This document shows, one piece after another, positions 51,511-63,451 of a stretch of DNA of 64,000 nucleotides (positions are counted from its first letter, which is position 1; every line of letters starts with the position of its first letter). The stretch comes from Rhizobium vallis (GTDB lineage Bacteria; Pseudomonadota; Alphaproteobacteria; Rhizobiales; Rhizobiaceae), in contig NZ_ML133697.1 of NCBI RefSeq assembly GCF_003985155.1, positions 124,001 to 188,000 of the forward strand, written 5' to 3'. A program made the translations under genes and the position numbers. A model generated the notes under the pieces. That model made no database searches. It saw only the letters and a program-made list of their open reading frames with translations, and was not told where the DNA came from.

Positions 51511-53610
51511 ATGGCTCGCGAATATAAGATCGAAGACTACCGCAATTTCGGTATCATGGCGCATATCGACGCCGGCAAGACCACGACCACCGAGCGTATC
51601 CTTTACTACACCGGCAAGTCGCACAAGATCGGCGAAGTCCACGACGGCGCAGCCACCATGGACTGGATGGAGCAGGAGCAGGAGCGTGGCATCACGATCA
51701 CGTCTGCTGCCACCACGACCTTCTGGAAGGGCCGTGACGGCAAGACGCGCCGCTTCAACATCATCGACACCCCCGGCCACGTCGACTTCACCATCGAAGT
51801 CGAGCGCTCGCTGCGCGTTCTCGACGGCGCCATCGCGCTTCTCGACGCCAACGCCGGTGTTGAGCCGCAGACGGAGACCGTCTGGCGTCAGGCTGAGAAG
51901 TACAACGTTCCGCGCATGATCTTCTGCAACAAGATGGACAAGACAGGCGCGGACTTCTACCGCTCCGTCGAGATGATCAAGACCCGTCTCGGCGCAACGG
52001 CTGTCGTCATGCAGCTGCCGATCGGTGCAGAAACCGAATTCAAGGGCGTTGTCGACCTCATCGAGATGAACGCTCTCATCTGGCGCGACGAGTCGCTGGG
52101 TGCGCAGTGGGATGTCGTCGAGATCCCTGAAGACATGAAGGCCAAGGCCGAAGAATATCGCGAAAAGCTGATCGAAACGGTTGTCGAGATCGACGAAGCC
52201 GCGACGGAAGCCTATCTCGAAGGCAACCTGCCCGACAACGACAAGATCCGCGAGCTCGTTCGCCGCGGCACGATCGACGTCAAGTTCCATCCGATGTTCT
52301 GCGGTACTGCCTTCAAGAACAAGGGTGTACAGCCGTTGCTCGACGCCGTCGTCGACTATCTGCCGTCTCCGATGGACATTCCCGCGATCAAGGGCATCGA
52401 TTTCAAGACGGAAGCTGAAATCGAGCGTCATGCCGATGACAACGAGCCGCTGTCCATGCTCGCTTTCAAGATCATGAACGACCCCTTCGTTGGTTCGCTC
52501 ACCTTCGCGCGCATCTACTCCGGCAAGCTCGAAAAGGGCGCATCGGTCATCAACACGGTCAAGGACAAGCGCGAGCGCGTCGGCCGCATGCTGCAGATGC
52601 ATTCCAACTCGCGTGAAGACATCGAAGAAGCCTTCGCTGGTGACATCGTCGCTCTCGCAGGTCTCAAGGAAACCACGACCGGCGATACGCTCTGCGACCC
52701 GCTGAAGCCGGTTATCCTCGAGCGCATGGAATTCCCCGAGCCGGTCATCCAGATCGCTATCGAGCCGAAGACCAAGGGCGACCAGGAAAAGATGGGCCTC
52801 GCGCTCAACCGTCTGGCTGCTGAGGATCCGTCTTTCCGCGTCAAGACCGACCAGGAATCCGGCCAGACCATCATTGCCGGCATGGGCGAACTGCATCTCG
52901 ACATCATCGTCGACCGTATGCGTCGTGAGTTCAAGGTCGAAGCAACCGTCGGTGCGCCGCAGGTTGCCTACCGCGAAACCATCACGCGCCAGCACGAAGA
53001 AGACTACACGCACAAGAAGCAGTCCGGTGGTACCGGCCAGTTCGCGCGCGTCAAGATCATCTTCGAACCGAACCCGGACGGCGACGACTTCAAGTTCGAA
53101 TCCAAGATCGTCGGCGGCTCTGTTCCGAAGGAATACATCCCCGGCGTTCAGAAGGGCATCGAAAGCGTTCTGTCTTCCGGTCCGCTCGCTGGCTTCCCGA
53201 TGCTCGGCGTCAAGGCAACCCTCATCGATGGTGCCTTCCACGACGTCGACTCGTCGGTCCTCGCGTTCGAAATCGCTTCCCGCGCTTGCTTCCGTGAAGC
53301 AGCCAAGAAGGCCGGCGCTCAGCTCCTCGAGCCGATGATGAAGGTCGAAGTCGTTACCCCGGAAGATTATGTCGGCGACGTCATCGGCGACCTGAACTCC
53401 CGCCGCGGTCAGATCCAGGGTCAGGAAAGCCGTGGTATCGCTGTTGTCATCAACGCCAACGTTCCGCTGGCGAACATGTTCAAGTACGTCGATAACCTGC
53501 GCTCCATGTCGCAGGGTCGCGCTCAGTACACGATGACCTTCGATCACTACGCGCCGGTCCCGTCGAACGTCGCAACCGAAATCCAGGCAAAGTATTCCGG
53601 TCAGAAGTGA
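51511..53610 (+). CDS. fusA: Elongation factor G
   Basis: 699 residues. G domain with [12 protein letters not shown] (P-loop near 18-29), [10 protein letters not shown] (switch I), DTPGHVDFT and NKMD. Domains II-V follow with the conserved GMGELHLDI near 460 and SRRGQIQG near 632. It drives translocation of tRNA and mRNA on the ribosome. It begins 29 bases after rpsG in the str operon and is followed by the second tuf copy. Confidence 0.98.
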   Translation: MAREYKIEDYRNFGIMAHIDAGKTTTTERILYYTGKSHKIGEVHDGAATMDWMEQEQERGITITSAATTTFWKGRDGKTRRFNIIDTPGHVDFTIEVERSLRVLDGAIALLDANAGVEPQTETVWRQAEKYNVPRMIFCNKMDKTGADFYRSVEMIKTRLGATAVVMQLPIGAETEFKGVVDLIEMNALIWRDESLGAQWDVVEIPEDMKAKAEEYREKLIETVVEIDEAATEAYLEGNLPDNDKIRELVRRGTIDVKFHPMFCGTAFKNKGVQPLLDAVVDYLPSPMDIPAIKGIDFKTEAEIERHADDNEPLSMLAFKIMNDPFVGSLTFARIYSGKLEKGASVINTVKDKRERVGRMLQMHSNSREDIEEAFAGDIVALAGLKETTTGDTLCDPLKPVILERMEFPEPVIQIAIEPKTKGDQEKMGLALNRLAAEDPSFRVKTDQESGQTIIAGMGELHLDIIVDRMRREFKVEATVGAPQVAYRETITRQHEEDYTHKKQSGGTGQFARVKIIFEPNPDGDDFKFESKIVGGSVPKEYIPGVQKGIESVLSSGPLAGFPMLGVKATLIDGAFHDVDSSVLAFEIASRACFREAAKKAGAQLLEPMMKVEVVTPEDYVGDVIGDLNSRRGQIQGQESRGIAVVINANVPLANMFKYVDNLRSMSQGRAQYTMTFDHYAPVPSNVATEIQAKYSGQK

Positions 53611-53678
53611 CCGGAATACCAATTGACCGATAACAAGAATTAGATCCCTTCGGGGACTAGCAAAACGGAGAGCCGAAA

Positions 53679-54854
53679 ATGGCAAAGAGTAAGTTTGAGC
53701 GCAACAAGCCGCACGTCAACATTGGCACGATCGGCCACGTTGACCACGGCAAGACGTCTCTGACGGCAGCGATCACGAAGTACTTCGGTGAGTTCAAGGC
53801 GTACGACCAGATTGACGCTGCTCCGGAAGAAAAGGCACGCGGCATCACCATTTCGACAGCGCACGTCGAATACGAGACGCCGAACCGCCACTACGCGCAC
53901 GTCGACTGCCCCGGCCACGCCGACTACGTGAAGAACATGATCACCGGTGCTGCGCAGATGGACGGCGCGATCCTGGTGTGCTCGGCTGCTGACGGCCCGA
54001 TGCCGCAGACGCGCGAACACATTCTGCTCGCCCGCCAGGTTGGCGTTCCGGCGATCGTGGTGTTCCTGAACAAGGTCGACCAGGTTGACGACGCCGAGCT
54101 TCTCGAACTGGTCGAGCTCGAAGTCCGCGAACTGCTGTCGTCCTACGACTTCCCGGGCGACGACATCCCGGTCGTCAAGGGTTCGGCACTTGCTGCTCTC
54201 GAAGACTCCGACAAGAAGATCGGCGAAGACGCAATCCGCGAGCTGATGGCTGCTGTTGACGCCTACATCCCGACGCCTGAGCGTCCGATCGACCAGCCGT
54301 TCCTGATGCCGATCGAAGACGTGTTCTCGATCTCGGGCCGTGGTACGGTCGTGACCGGCCGCGTCGAGCGTGGCATCGTCAAGGTTGGCGAAGAAGTCGA
54401 GATCGTCGGCATCCGCCCGACCTCGAAGACGACGGTGACCGGCGTTGAAATGTTCCGCAAGCTGCTCGATCAGGGCCAGGCCGGCGACAACATCGGCGCT
54501 CTGGTTCGCGGTGTGAACCGTGACGGCGTCGAGCGTGGCCAGATCCTGTGCAAGCCGGGTTCGGTCAAGCCGCACAAGAAGTTCATGGCCGAAGCCTACA
54601 TCCTGACGAAGGAAGAGGGCGGCCGTCATACGCCGTTCTTCACCAACTACCGTCCGCAGTTCTACTTCCGCACGACCGACGTGACGGGCATTGTGACGCT
54701 GCCGGAAGGCACGGAGATGGTTATGCCGGGCGACAACGTCACGGTTGCCGTTGAGCTGATCGTTCCGATCGCGATGGAAGAAAAGCTGCGCTTCGCTATC
54801 CGCGAAGGCGGCCGCACCGTCGGCGCCGGTATCGTTGCCAGCATCGTCGAGTAA
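53679..54854 (+). CDS. tufB: Elongation factor Tu (second copy)
   Basis: 391 residues, same product as the copy at 34469. The coding sequences look identical by eye over the whole 1176 bases, while the flanks differ at once (upstream GAGCCGAAA here, CATTCAA there). Such identity without flanking similarity points to ongoing gene conversion. This copy belongs to the rpsL-rpsG-fusA-tuf operon, 68 bases after fusA, so it follows ribosomal-protein regulation instead of the tRNA promoter of the first copy. Confidence 0.98.
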   Translation: MAKSKFERNKPHVNIGTIGHVDHGKTSLTAAITKYFGEFKAYDQIDAAPEEKARGITISTAHVEYETPNRHYAHVDCPGHADYVKNMITGAAQMDGAILVCSAADGPMPQTREHILLARQVGVPAIVVFLNKVDQVDDAELLELVELEVRELLSSYDFPGDDIPVVKGSALAALEDSDKKIGEDAIRELMAAVDAYIPTPERPIDQPFLMPIEDVFSISGRGTVVTGRVERGIVKVGEEVEIVGIRPTSKTTVTGVEMFRKLLDQGQAGDNIGALVRGVNRDGVERGQILCKPGSVKPHKKFMAEAYILTKEEGGRHTPFFTNYRPQFYFRTTDVTGIVTLPEGTEMVMPGDNVTVAVELIVPIAMEEKLRFAIREGGRTVGAGIVASIVE

Positions 54855-55158
54855 TTCGTTCGGTCGCTCCGGTGGGGCGGCCGATTCGATGACATTATTA
54901 TGATGCAGGCGGCGCAAGCCGCTTGCTTATTACACAGAAATGTAGCAAATGGCGCGCGAGCGCGATTTGCGTACCGCTTTGGATAACGAAGCGGAGACTA
55001 AGCAAACAATAAGGTGGGCTAGAAGGCCCTGAAGACTGGATAGGGATGCTGTTTCGGCGCCCTCTCGATCTTTGAAACCGGTGGTCCGCCTTAGGAAGAA
55101 AGAACAACCCGTGTCTTGCCTAAAGACATGTGGAAAACAAACACAAGGATAACGTCGA
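54855..55158 (+). other. Gap between tuf and rpsJ (S10-operon leader)
   Basis: 304 bases without a gene. A hairpin GCAGGCGGC/GCCGCTTGC with a GCAA tetraloop (54905-54926), followed by TTATTA, may end or weaken str-operon transcription. The rest would be the S10 leader, which in E. coli is the L4-controlled region; no clear equivalent structure was recognised here. Confidence 0.5.
54905..54932 (+). terminator. Hairpin after the second tuf gene
   Basis: A nine-bp stem (one G-U pair) closed by a GNRA-type GCAA loop, followed by TTATTAC. A weak T-run, so partial termination at most. Confidence 0.5.
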
Positions 55159-55467
55159 ATGAACGGCCAAAATATCCGCATTCGCCTGAAGGCGTTCGAT
55201 CACCGGATTCTCGATGCTTCTACGCGCGAGATCGTGTCGACGGCGAAGCGCACCGGTGCAAGCGTCCGGGGCCCCGTTCCGCTTCCGACCCGCATCGAGA
55301 AGTTTACGGTCAACCGGTCCCCGCACATCGACAAGAAGAGCCGCGAACAGTTCGAGATGCGCACGCATAAGCGCCTGCTCGACATCGTAGACCCGACCCC
55401 GCAGACGGTAGACGCGCTGATGAAGCTCGATCTCGCCGCCGGTGTCGATGTTGAGATCAAGCTCTGA
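55159..55467 (+). CDS. rpsJ: 30S ribosomal protein S10
   Basis: 102 residues, starting [15 protein letters not shown]. The extended loop (about 40-65) with [21 protein letters not shown]-like sequence inserts into the 30S head. It is also NusE, the antitermination partner of NusB. AAGGATAACG precedes the ATG. First gene of the S10 operon. Confidence 0.98.
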   Translation: MNGQNIRIRLKAFDHRILDASTREIVSTAKRTGASVRGPVPLPTRIEKFTVNRSPHIDKKSREQFEMRTHKRLLDIVDPTPQTVDALMKLDLAAGVDVEIKL

Positions 55468-55500
55468 GCTTGCTCGAGCTGAGTTGGAAGGATTGAACCG

Positions 55501-56142
55501 ATGCGTTCAGGTGTGATTGCACAGAAGGTGGGAATGACCCGCGTCTACAACGACGCCGGCGAGCATGTCCCGGTAACGGTACTGCGCATGGAGGCCGTCC
55601 AGGTCGTTGCCACGCGTACTGTCGAAAAGAATGGCTATACCGCAGTTCAGCTCGGTGCCGGCCAGGCGAAGGTGAAGAACACGTCGAAGGCGATGCGCGG
55701 CAACTTTGCTGTCGCCAACGTCGAGCCGAAGGCGAAGCTTCAGGAATTTCGTGTCTCCGAAGACAATCTTCTGGAGATCGGTACTGAGCTTAAAGCCGGT
55801 CACTTTGCAGCCGGTCAGCTCGTCGACGTGACGGGCACGACGATCGGTAAGGGTTTTGCCGGCGCTATGAAGCGTCATGGTTTCGGCGGTCTGCGCGCCA
55901 CGCACGGTGTGTCGGTATCGCACCGCTCGCACGGTTCGACCGGCTCGCGCCAGGATCCGGGCAAGGTTTTCAAGAACAAGAAGATGGCTGGTCACATGGG
56001 CCAGACGCGCGTCACGACGCAGAACCTTGAAGTGGTTTCGACCGATGAAGATCGCGGTCTGATCCTGATCAAGGGTGCTGTTCCCGGTTCCAAGGGTGCC
56101 TGGATCATCGTGCGCGACGCCGTCAAGTCGGCCGCGAAGTAA
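55501..56142 (+). CDS. rplC: 50S ribosomal protein L3
   Basis: 213 residues. The beta-barrel body and the long extension reaching the peptidyl-transferase centre are visible ([14 protein letters not shown] near 118-131, then [25 protein letters not shown]). It is required early in 50S assembly. 33 bases after rpsJ; rplD follows 13 bases later. Confidence 0.98.
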   Translation: MRSGVIAQKVGMTRVYNDAGEHVPVTVLRMEAVQVVATRTVEKNGYTAVQLGAGQAKVKNTSKAMRGNFAVANVEPKAKLQEFRVSEDNLLEIGTELKAGHFAAGQLVDVTGTTIGKGFAGAMKRHGFGGLRATHGVSVSHRSHGSTGSRQDPGKVFKNKKMAGHMGQTRVTTQNLEVVSTDEDRGLILIKGAVPGSKGAWIIVRDAVKSAAK

Positions 56143-56155
56143 GGGAGCCAGATCA

Positions 56156-56776
56156 ATGGAATTGAACGTCAAGACCCTCGAGGGAAAAGACGCCGGGAAG
56201 GTTTCCCTTTCGGACGCGATTTTCGGCCTCGAGCCCCGCGAAGACATTCTCGCCCGCGTCATCCGCTGGCAGCTTGCCAAGAAGCAGCAGGGCACGCACA
56301 AGGCAAAGGGCCGCGCTGAAGTTTCGCGCACCGGCGCCAAGATGTACAAGCAGAAGGGTACGGGCCGCGCCCGCCACCATTCGGCTCGCGCTCCGCAGTT
56401 CCGCGGCGGCGGCAAGGCCCACGGCCCGGTTGTTCGCAGCCACGAGCATGACCTTCCCAAGAAGGTTCGCGCGCTCGGCCTTCGCCACGCCCTTTCGGCC
56501 AAGCTCAAGGCCGATGACGTCATCGTCATCGACAACCTGGTTGCCGCCGAAGCCAAAACCAAGGCTCTCGCGTCCGTTTTCGAGACGCTCGGCCTGACCA
56601 ACGCCCTCTTCATCGGCGGCGCAGAGCTTGACGGCAACTTCAAGCTCGCAGCTCAGAACATCCCGAACATCGATGTTCTGCCGATCCAGGGCATCAACGT
56701 TTACGACATCGTGCGCCGCGGCAAGCTCGTGCTTTCCAAGGCTGCGGTTGAAGCGCTAGAGGAGCGATTCAAGTGA
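56156..56776 (+). CDS. rplD: 50S ribosomal protein L4
   Basis: 206 residues from the ATG at 56156, preceded by GGGAGCC. The long loop lining the exit tunnel is near 45-100 ([22 protein letters not shown]). In E. coli, L4 represses the S10 operon. Its stop overlaps the rplW GTG start (GTGA), indicating coupled translation. Confidence 0.98.
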   Translation: MELNVKTLEGKDAGKVSLSDAIFGLEPREDILARVIRWQLAKKQQGTHKAKGRAEVSRTGAKMYKQKGTGRARHHSARAPQFRGGGKAHGPVVRSHEHDLPKKVRALGLRHALSAKLKADDVIVIDNLVAAEAKTKALASVFETLGLTNALFIGGAELDGNFKLAAQNIPNIDVLPIQGINVYDIVRRGKLVLSKAAVEALEERFK

Positions 56777-57066
56777 CCGATCTTCGCCACTACGATGTGA
56801 TCGTCTCTCCGGCGATCACCGAAAAGTCCACGCTGGTATCCGAAAACAACCAGGTTGTTTTCAATGTCGCCAAGCAGGCGACGAAGCCGGAAATCAAGGC
56901 TGCTGTCGAGGCGCTGTTCGGCGTCAAGGTTACGGCCGTCAACACTCTGCTGCGCAAGGGCAAGACCAAGCGGTTCCGCGGTTTTGTCGGCAAGCAGAAG
57001 GACGTGAAGAAGGCTGTCGTGACCTTGGCTGAAGGCCAGACGATCGACGTCTCCACCGGTCTCTGA
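56773..57066 (+). CDS. rplW: 50S ribosomal protein L23
   Basis: 97 residues with a GTG start overlapping the rplD stop. The RNA-binding alpha/beta fold contains [10 protein letters not shown] near 14-23 and [17 protein letters not shown] near 51-67. It sits at the tunnel exit, where trigger factor and SRP dock. Confidence 0.98.
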   Translation: MTDLRHYDVIVSPAITEKSTLVSENNQVVFNVAKQATKPEIKAAVEALFGVKVTAVNTLLRKGKTKRFRGFVGKQKDVKKAVVTLAEGQTIDVSTGL

Positions 57067-57077
57067 GGAATAAGAAA

Positions 57078-57914
57078 ATGGCATTGAAAACATTCAATCC
57101 GACGACCCCGAGCCAGCGTCAGCTGGTCATCGTTGATCGCTCCTCGCTCTACAAGGGCAAGCCGGTCAAGACGCTGACGGAAGGTCTGACCAAGAGCGGT
57201 GGCCGTAACAACCTCGGCCGCATCACGGCCCGCTTCATCGGCGGTGGTCACAAGCGCACCTACCGACTGGTCGACTTCAAGCGTCGCAAGTTCGACGTTG
57301 ATGGCACCGTTGAGCGTATCGAATACGATCCGAACCGCACGGCGTTCATCGCGCTGGTAACCTATGCTGACGGCGAGAAGGCTTATATTCTCGCTCCGCA
57401 GCGTCTCGCTGCCGGCGACAAGGTTGTCGCCTCCGAGAAGGCTGTCGACGTCAAGCCCGGCAATACCATGCCGCTGCAGTTCATCCCGGTCGGCTCCATC
57501 ATCCACAACGTGGAAATGAAGCCGGGCAAGGGTGGTCAGATCGCTCGCTCTGCCGGTTCCTACGCGCAGCTCGTCGGCCGCGACCAGGGCATGGCGATCC
57601 TTCGCCTGAACTCCGGTGAACAGCGTCTCGTGCATGGCTCCTGCCTTGCTTCGATCGGCGCCGTCTCCAACCCTGATCACGCCAACATCAACGACGGCAA
57701 GGCCGGTCGTACCGTTTGGCGCGGCAAGCGTCCGCATAACCGCGGTGTCGTCATGAACCCGGTCGACCATCCGCACGGCGGTGGTGAAGGCCGCACCTCC
57801 GGTGGTCGCCATCCGGTGACACCGTGGGGCAAGCCGACCAAGGGCAAGCGCACCCGGTCGAACAAGTCGACCGACAAGATGATCATGCGCTCGCGTCATC
57901 AGCGTAAGAAGTAA
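57078..57914 (+). CDS. rplB: 50S ribosomal protein L2
   Basis: 278 residues. The OB-like and SH3-like domains are followed by the conserved [14 protein letters not shown] segment (near 225-238), whose His is important for peptidyl transfer and subunit association. The tail is strongly basic. It lies 11 bases after rplW. Confidence 0.98.
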   Translation: MALKTFNPTTPSQRQLVIVDRSSLYKGKPVKTLTEGLTKSGGRNNLGRITARFIGGGHKRTYRLVDFKRRKFDVDGTVERIEYDPNRTAFIALVTYADGEKAYILAPQRLAAGDKVVASEKAVDVKPGNTMPLQFIPVGSIIHNVEMKPGKGGQIARSAGSYAQLVGRDQGMAILRLNSGEQRLVHGSCLASIGAVSNPDHANINDGKAGRTVWRGKRPHNRGVVMNPVDHPHGGGEGRTSGGRHPVTPWGKPTKGKRTRSNKSTDKMIMRSRHQRKK

Positions 57915-57929
57915 GAGAGGAAGTCTCCA

Positions 57930-58208
57930 ATGGCTCGTTCAGTATGGAAAGGTCCGTTCGTTGACGGCTATCTTCTCAAGAAGGCTGAGAAGGTTCGTGA
58001 AGGCGGACGTGCAGAAGTAATCAAGATCTGGAGCCGTCGCTCCACGATCCTGCCGCAGTTCGTCGGTCTCACCTTCGGCGTCTACAACGGCAGCAAGCAT
58101 ATCCCGGTCAGCGTCAATGAAGACATGGTCGGCCACAAATTCGGTGAATTCTCTCCGACCCGCACCTACTACGGTCACGGCGCGGACAAGAAGGCGAAGA
58201 GGAAGTAA
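57930..58208 (+). CDS. rpsS: 30S ribosomal protein S19
   Basis: 92 residues beginning [18 protein letters not shown]. The conserved [10 protein letters not shown] and [13 protein letters not shown] segments are present. It binds the head of the 30S subunit next to S13. AGAGAGGAAG precedes the ATG. rplV begins two bases after its stop. Confidence 0.98.
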   Translation: MARSVWKGPFVDGYLLKKAEKVREGGRAEVIKIWSRRSTILPQFVGLTFGVYNGSKHIPVSVNEDMVGHKFGEFSPTRTYYGHGADKKAKRK

Positions 58209-58210
58209 CA

Positions 58211-58599
58211 ATGGGCAAGGCAAAAGCCGAACGCCGGCTGAAGGACAACGAGGCGCAAGCAGTCGCCCGCACGCTCCGCGTCAGCCCCCAGAAGCTCAAC
58301 CTGGTTGCTGCGGCCATCCGCGGCAAGAAGGTCGAGCGCGCACTCGCTGAGCTGGAGTTCTCCCGCAAGCGCATCGCGGGCGCCGTCAAGAAGACGCTCG
58401 AATCCGCGATCGCCAACGCTGAGAACAACCACGATCTCGACGTCGACTCGCTTGTCGTCGCCGAGGCCTATGTCGGCAAGTCGATCGTCATGAAGCGTTT
58501 CCACGCTCGTGGCCGCGGTCGCGCGTCGCGCATCGAAAAGCCTTTCGCGCACCTGACGATCGTCGTTCGTGAAGTGCAGGCAGTAGAGGAGGCCGCATA

Positions 58600-58600
<1 letters not shown>
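58211..58600 (+). CDS. rplV: 50S ribosomal protein L22
   Basis: 129 residues. The globular domain is followed by a beta-hairpin loop (about 80-105, [16 protein letters not shown]) that lines the exit tunnel and is the site of macrolide-related changes in other bacteria; it appears unaltered here. The stop overlaps the rpsC start (TAATG). Confidence 0.98.
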
Positions 58601-59334
<734 letters not shown>

Positions 59335-59372
59335 TTAGCGCTGGCGAAAGATAAGCTCGGAGAAGTAAGAAA

Positions 59373-59786
59373 ATGTTGCAGCCAAAGCGTACTAAGTACC
59401 GCAAGCAGTTCAAGGGCCGCATCAAGGGCGTCGCTAAGGGCGGTTCCGACCTGGCATTCGGCGAATTTGGCTTGAAGGCTCAGGAACCCAACCGCGTCAA
59501 CGCGCGCGAGATCGAGGCGGCCCGCCGCGCGATCACGCGTTACATGAAGCGCGCCGGCCGTGTATGGATCCGCGTGTTCCCGGATGTTCCGGTAACCGCA
59601 AAGCCGACCGAAGTCCGCATGGGTAAGGGTAAGGGCTCCGTCGAATACTGGGCATGCAAGGTCAAGCCCGGTCGTATGATGTTCGAGATCGACGGTGTCA
59701 GCGAAGAGATCGCCCGCGAGGCGCTTCGTCTGGGCTCTGCCAAGCTCTCGGTCAAGACGCGCTTCGTTCAGCGCATTGCAGAGTAA
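59373..59786 (+). CDS. rplP: 50S ribosomal protein L16
   Basis: 137 residues starting [16 protein letters not shown]. The family marker sequences [10 protein letters not shown] (about 47-56) and [11 protein letters not shown] (about 85-95) are clear. It is near the A site and peptidyl-transferase centre. GGAGAAG precedes the ATG, 38 bases after rpsC. Confidence 0.98.
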   Translation: MLQPKRTKYRKQFKGRIKGVAKGGSDLAFGEFGLKAQEPNRVNAREIEAARRAITRYMKRAGRVWIRVFPDVPVTAKPTEVRMGKGKGSVEYWACKVKPGRMMFEIDGVSEEIAREALRLGSAKLSVKTRFVQRIAE

Positions 59787-59798
59787 GGGATTGAGCTC

Positions 59799-59999
59799 AT
59801 GAAAGCCTCAGATGTTCGCGCGTTGACCGCCGACCAACTCAAGGACGAGCTTGCCAAGCTGAAGAAGGAGCAGTTCAACCTGCGCTTCCAGAAGGCGACC
59901 GGCCAGCTCGAAAAGTCCTCGCGCATCAACGAAGTCCGCAAGGACATCGCCCGCGTGAAAACCATTGCCCGCCAGAAGGCGGCAGAAGTTAAGGCCTAA
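59799..59999 (+). CDS. rpmC: 50S ribosomal protein L29
   Basis: 66 residues forming the two-helix bundle of the family, with [17 protein letters not shown] near 22-38. It lies at the tunnel exit next to L23. 12 bases after rplP and 12 bases before rpsQ, in the middle of the operon. Confidence 0.98.
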   Translation: MKASDVRALTADQLKDELAKLKKEQFNLRFQKATGQLEKSSRINEVRKDIARVKTIARQKAAEVKA

Positions 60000-60011
60000 A
60001 GGAAGAAAAAT

Positions 60012-60251
60012 ATGCCAAAGCGCATCCTGCAGGGCGTCGTCGTTGGCGACAAGAACGAGAAGACGGTAGTGGTTCGCGTTGAGCGTCGTTTCGCTCACCC
60101 GCTGCTCCAGAAGACCGTTCGTCGTTCCAAGAAGTACAAGGCCCACGACGAAAACAACCAGTACAAGATCGGCGATACCGTATCCATCGAGGAATGCGCG
60201 CCGATCTCCAAGGACAAGCGCTGGACGGTGATTTCCGCCCAGGGCAAGTAA
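60012..60251 (+). CDS. rpsQ: 30S ribosomal protein S17
   Basis: 79 residues with an OB fold starting [18 protein letters not shown]. The SKKYKAHDE loop (near 38-46) and the C-terminal [10 protein letters not shown] segment match the family. It is an early 16S rRNA binder. It is the last gene of the S10 block; a 261-base gap with a hairpin follows before rplN. Confidence 0.98.
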   Translation: MPKRILQGVVVGDKNEKTVVVRVERRFAHPLLQKTVRRSKKYKAHDENNQYKIGDTVSIEECAPISKDKRWTVISAQGK

Positions 60252-60512
60252 CAGAATTTTGCGCGAGGCCTTGCGTCTCGCCGAAATATCTGTATGAAGC
60301 AGCGTCAGAACGCTCGAATGCCGGGCGTTCTTTTGCTTTGAGCGCACGGAAGGTCCCGTTCGGGAAACCACCCTGGCACGATCGACCCCGCGCTATTCAG
60401 CTATTGCCGTGTTTTTGCTTGCCGTTGCGGCAAGTGGCCGGCGAACATTTTCATAAGCCGGAGTAGGGGGCTTAGGCCCAACCATTCCGGTAAACCAAGA
60501 AGGCGACCTGAT
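60252..60512 (+). promoter_or_regulatory. Boundary between S10 and spc operons
   Basis: No gene visible. A weak promoter-like pair TTGCGT (60271-60276) / TATGAA (60293-60298), spacer 16, is followed by an intrinsic-terminator-like hairpin (60307-60334). Two further small hairpins are TCCC/GGGA at 60353-60364 and CTTGCC/GGCAAG at 60418-60434. A likely site of termination, re-initiation or attenuation. Confidence 0.5.
60307..60334 (+). terminator. Intrinsic terminator-like hairpin between rpsQ and rplN
   Basis: AGAACGC (60307-60313) pairs with GCGTTCT (60325-60331) around an 11-base loop, followed by TTTT overlapping the stem end and then GCTTTG. Confidence 0.65.
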
Positions 60513-60881
60513 ATGATTCAGATGCAAACAAACCTCGACGTCGCGGATAATTCCGGCGCACGTCGTGTCATGTGCATCAAGGTGCTGGGCGGCTCGAAGC
60601 GCAAGTATGCCTCGATCGGCGACGTCATCGTCGTTTCGATCAAGGAAGCGATCCCGCGCGGCCGCGTGAAGAAGGGTGACGTGATGAAGGCGGTTGTCGT
60701 TCGCACCGCCAAGGACATCCGTCGTCCGGATGGCTCCGTCATCCGCTTCGACACCAACGCAGCAGTCCTCATCGACAACAAAAAAGAGCCGATCGGCACC
60801 CGTATCTTCGGACCGGTTCCGCGCGAACTTCGCGCCAAGAACCACATGAAGATCATCTCGCTGGCTCCCGAAGTACTGTAA
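60513..60881 (+). CDS. rplN: 50S ribosomal protein L14
   Basis: 122 residues starting [17 protein letters not shown]. The family signature ([20 protein letters not shown]) and a [16 protein letters not shown]-terminal part are visible. It contacts the 30S subunit in bridge B5/B8. AGAAGGCGACCTGAT precedes the ATG. First gene of the spc block. Confidence 0.98.
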   Translation: MIQMQTNLDVADNSGARRVMCIKVLGGSKRKYASIGDVIVVSIKEAIPRGRVKKGDVMKAVVVRTAKDIRRPDGSVIRFDTNAAVLIDNKKEPIGTRIFGPVPRELRAKNHMKIISLAPEVL

Positions 60882-60892
60882 GGAGCGAAGCG

Positions 60893-61201
60893 ATGCAGAA
60901 GATTCGTAAAGGCGACAAGGTCGTCATGCTCGCTGGCAAGGACAAGGGCCGCACCGGCGAAGTTGTTCAGGTCATGCCGAAGGAAGATCGTGCGGTCGTC
61001 CGCGGCGTCAACGTCGTCAAGCGCCACCAGCGCCAGACGCAGACCCAGGAAGCCGGCATCATCAACAAAGAAGCCCCGGTTCACCTGTCCAACATTGCAA
61101 TCGTCGACAAGGACGGCAAGCCGACCCGCGTCGGTTTCAAGGTCGTTGACGGCAAGAAGGTCCGTGTGGCCAAGCGTTCTGGAGAAGTGATCGATGGCTG
61201 A
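60893..61201 (+). CDS. rplX: 50S ribosomal protein L24
   Basis: 102 residues with a KOW motif near the start ([20 protein letters not shown]). It initiates 50S assembly near the 5' domain of 23S rRNA. AAGGAGCGAAGCG precedes the ATG. Its last eight bases overlap the start of rplE. Confidence 0.98.
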   Translation: MQKIRKGDKVVMLAGKDKGRTGEVVQVMPKEDRAVVRGVNVVKRHQRQTQTQEAGIINKEAPVHLSNIAIVDKDGKPTRVGFKVVDGKKVRVAKRSGEVIDG

Positions 61202-61751
61202 GGCAAAATACGAGCCGCGGCTCAAGAAGGAATATGTCGAGCGCATCCGCAAGGCCATGCAGGAGCAGTTCTCCTACGCCAACGAGATGATGATCCCGAA
61301 GCTCGACAAGATTGTGATCAACATGGGTGTTGGCGAAGCGACCGCTGACTCGAAGAAGCCGACGGTAGCTGCCGCCGACCTCGCAGCGATCGCCGGCCAG
61401 AAGCCGGTCATCACCCGCGCACGCAACTCCATCGCAGGCTTCAAGGTCCGCGAACAGATGCCGATCGGCGCGAAGGTAACCCTGCGCGGCGCCCGCATGT
61501 ACGAGTTCCTGGACCGTCTCGTGAACATCGCGCTCCCGCGCGTTCGCGACTTCCGCGGCCTGAACCCGAAGAGCTTTGACGGCCGTGGCAACTTCGCCAT
61601 GGGCATCAAGGAGCACATTGTGTTCCCTGAGATCAACTACGATAAGGTTGATCAGATGTGGGGCATGGACATCATCGTTTGCACGACGGCGACGACCGAC
61701 GACGAAGCACGGGCTCTCCTGAAAGAGTTCAGCTTCCCGTTCCGTCAATAA
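61194..61751 (+). CDS. rplE: 50S ribosomal protein L5
   Basis: 185 residues. The conserved [13 protein letters not shown] (about 40-52) and [18 protein letters not shown] (about 89-106) are visible. It binds 5S rRNA and contacts the P-site tRNA. The ATG lies inside the end of rplX (8-base overlap), with TGGAGAAG just upstream. Confidence 0.98.
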   Translation: MAEAKYEPRLKKEYVERIRKAMQEQFSYANEMMIPKLDKIVINMGVGEATADSKKPTVAAADLAAIAGQKPVITRARNSIAGFKVREQMPIGAKVTLRGARMYEFLDRLVNIALPRVRDFRGLNPKSFDGRGNFAMGIKEHIVFPEINYDKVDQMWGMDIIVCTTATTDDEARALLKEFSFPFRQ

Positions 61752-61783
61752 CCGTAACGACGAGCGTAGAAAAGGAACCTGAC

Positions 61784-62089
61784 ATGGCGAAGACAAGCGC
61801 AGTTGAAAAGAACAAGCGCCGCCGTACTACGGTCGCCAACCAGGCCGCTAAGCGGGCTGCGTTGAAGGCGATCATCATGAACCAGGCTCTTCCGATCGAA
61901 GAGCGGTTCAAGGCCTCGATCAAGCTGGCATCCCTGCCGCGTGATGGATCGAAGACCCGTATTCGCAACCGTTGCGAAGTTTCGGGGCGTCCGCGCGCAT
62001 ATTACCGCAAACTGCGCATGTCGCGTATTGCGCTGCGTGAACTGGGCAATCTCGGCAAGGTGCCGGGCATCGTCAAGTCGAGCTGGTAA
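61784..62089 (+). CDS. rpsN: 30S ribosomal protein S14
   Basis: 101 residues, the long zinc-free form usual in proteobacteria; no CxxC pair is present. [24 protein letters not shown] (near 57-80) is the conserved RNA-binding part, and the end is GIVKSSW. AAAAGGAACCTGAC precedes the ATG. Confidence 0.98.
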   Translation: MAKTSAVEKNKRRRTTVANQAAKRAALKAIIMNQALPIEERFKASIKLASLPRDGSKTRIRNRCEVSGRPRAYYRKLRMSRIALRELGNLGKVPGIVKSSW

Positions 62090-62101
62090 GGAGCAGGTTA
62101 G

Positions 62102-62500
62102 ATGACAATGACTGATCCGTTGGGCGATATGCTCACCCGTATCCGTAACGGCGCTTCCCGCCGCAAGTCGTCGGTTTCGACGCCTGCGTCCAAGCTCCGT
62201 GCACGCGTTCTCGATGTCCTGCAGTCCGAAGGCTACATCCGTGGCTATTCCGTTGTCGATTTCGGCAATGGCAAGTCGGAACTCAGCATCGAGCTGAAAT
62301 ATTATGAAGGCGCATCGGTGATCCGTGAGATCGGCCGTGTGTCCAAGCCGGGCCGCCGGGTTTATGTCTCGGTCAAGTCCATTCCGCAGGTCGCGAACGG
62401 CCTCGGCATCACCATCCTTTCGACTCCGAAGGGTGTGATGGCCGATCACCAGGCTCGCGAACAGAACGTTGGTGGCGAGGTTCTTTGCTCGGTCTTCTAA
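62102..62500 (+). CDS. rpsH: 30S ribosomal protein S8
   Basis: 132 residues starting [17 protein letters not shown]. The C-terminal [23 protein letters not shown] segment is the family signature. It binds the central domain of 16S rRNA and, in E. coli, represses the spc operon at the rplE start. AAGGAGCAGGTTAG precedes the ATG. Confidence 0.98.
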   Translation: MTMTDPLGDMLTRIRNGASRRKSSVSTPASKLRARVLDVLQSEGYIRGYSVVDFGNGKSELSIELKYYEGASVIREIGRVSKPGRRVYVSVKSIPQVANGLGITILSTPKGVMADHQAREQNVGGEVLCSVF

Positions 62501-62542
62501 GATCGGGCAAGGATCTCCATAGCGAACAGACAGGATTGAAAC

Positions 62543-63076
62543 ATGTCTCGTATCGGTAAGAAGCCCGTTCAGGTGCCTGCTGGGATCACGGCTACGGTCG
62601 ATGGCCAGAAGGTGACTGCAAAGGGCCCGAAGGGCGAGCTGTTTTTCGTTGCTAACGACGAAATCAGCCTCAAGCTCGAAAACAACGCGGTCGTCGTGAC
62701 GCCCGTGAACCAGACCAAGGATGCGCGTTCGAAGTGGGGCATGTCCCGCACGATGATCGAAGGCATCTTCAAGGGCGTCAAGGACGGCTTTGAGCGCAAG
62801 CTCGAAATCAACGGCGTCGGTTACCGCGCCGCCTTGCAGGGCAAGAACCTGCAGCTGGCCCTCGGCTTCAGCCATGACGTGATCTATGAGCCGCCGGTCG
62901 GCATCACGATCGCCGTTCCGAAGCCGACTGAAATTGTTGTCTCCGGCATCAATAAGCAGCAGGTCGGTCAGGTCGCCGCTGAAATCCGCGAATATCGCGG
63001 TCCCGAGCCCTACAAGGGCAAGGGCGTCAAGTACGCTGACGAGCGGATCGTCCGCAAAGAAGGCAAGAAGAAGTAA
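62543..63076 (+). CDS. rplF: 50S ribosomal protein L6
   Basis: 177 residues with two related alpha/beta domains. The C-terminal [15 protein letters not shown] (near 153-167) is the L6 signature. It sits near the sarcin-ricin loop and the factor-binding site. 42 bases after rpsH and 12 before rplR. Confidence 0.98.
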   Translation: MSRIGKKPVQVPAGITATVDGQKVTAKGPKGELFFVANDEISLKLENNAVVVTPVNQTKDARSKWGMSRTMIEGIFKGVKDGFERKLEINGVGYRAALQGKNLQLALGFSHDVIYEPPVGITIAVPKPTEIVVSGINKQQVGQVAAEIREYRGPEPYKGKGVKYADERIVRKEGKKK

Positions 63077-63088
63077 GGATCACGCGAA

Positions 63089-63451
63089 ATGGCTAGCAGG
63101 AAAGAAGCACTTGCACGTCGTGCCAACCGCGTGCGCCGTCATCTCAAGTCGGTGGCCAATGGCCGTCCGCGCCTGTCGGTTCATCGCTCCTCGAAGAACA
63201 TCTACGCCCAGGTCATCGATGATGTGGCCGGCAAGACGCTTGCGTCTGCCTCCACCCTCGAGAAGGATCTGCGCGGTTCTCTGAAGACCGGTGCCGATAC
63301 CGCTGCCGCCGCCGTCGTAGGCAAGCTCGTCGCCGAGCGCGCCTCCAAGGCCGGTGTTACGGAAGTCGTGTTCGACCGTGGCGCCTTCATCTATCACGGC
63401 CGCATCAAGGCTCTCGCCGATGCTGCCCGCGAAGGCGGTCTCACCTTCTGA
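63089..63451 (+). CDS. rplR: 50S ribosomal protein L18
   Basis: 120 residues. The basic N-terminus ([14 protein letters not shown]) and the 5S-rRNA-binding fold with [17 protein letters not shown] (about 29-45) are clear; the end is [11 protein letters not shown]. It binds 5S rRNA with L5. rpsE follows 130 bases later. Confidence 0.98.
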   Translation: MASRKEALARRANRVRRHLKSVANGRPRLSVHRSSKNIYAQVIDDVAGKTLASASTLEKDLRGSLKTGADTAAAAVVGKLVAERASKAGVTEVVFDRGAFIYHGRIKALADAAREGGLTF

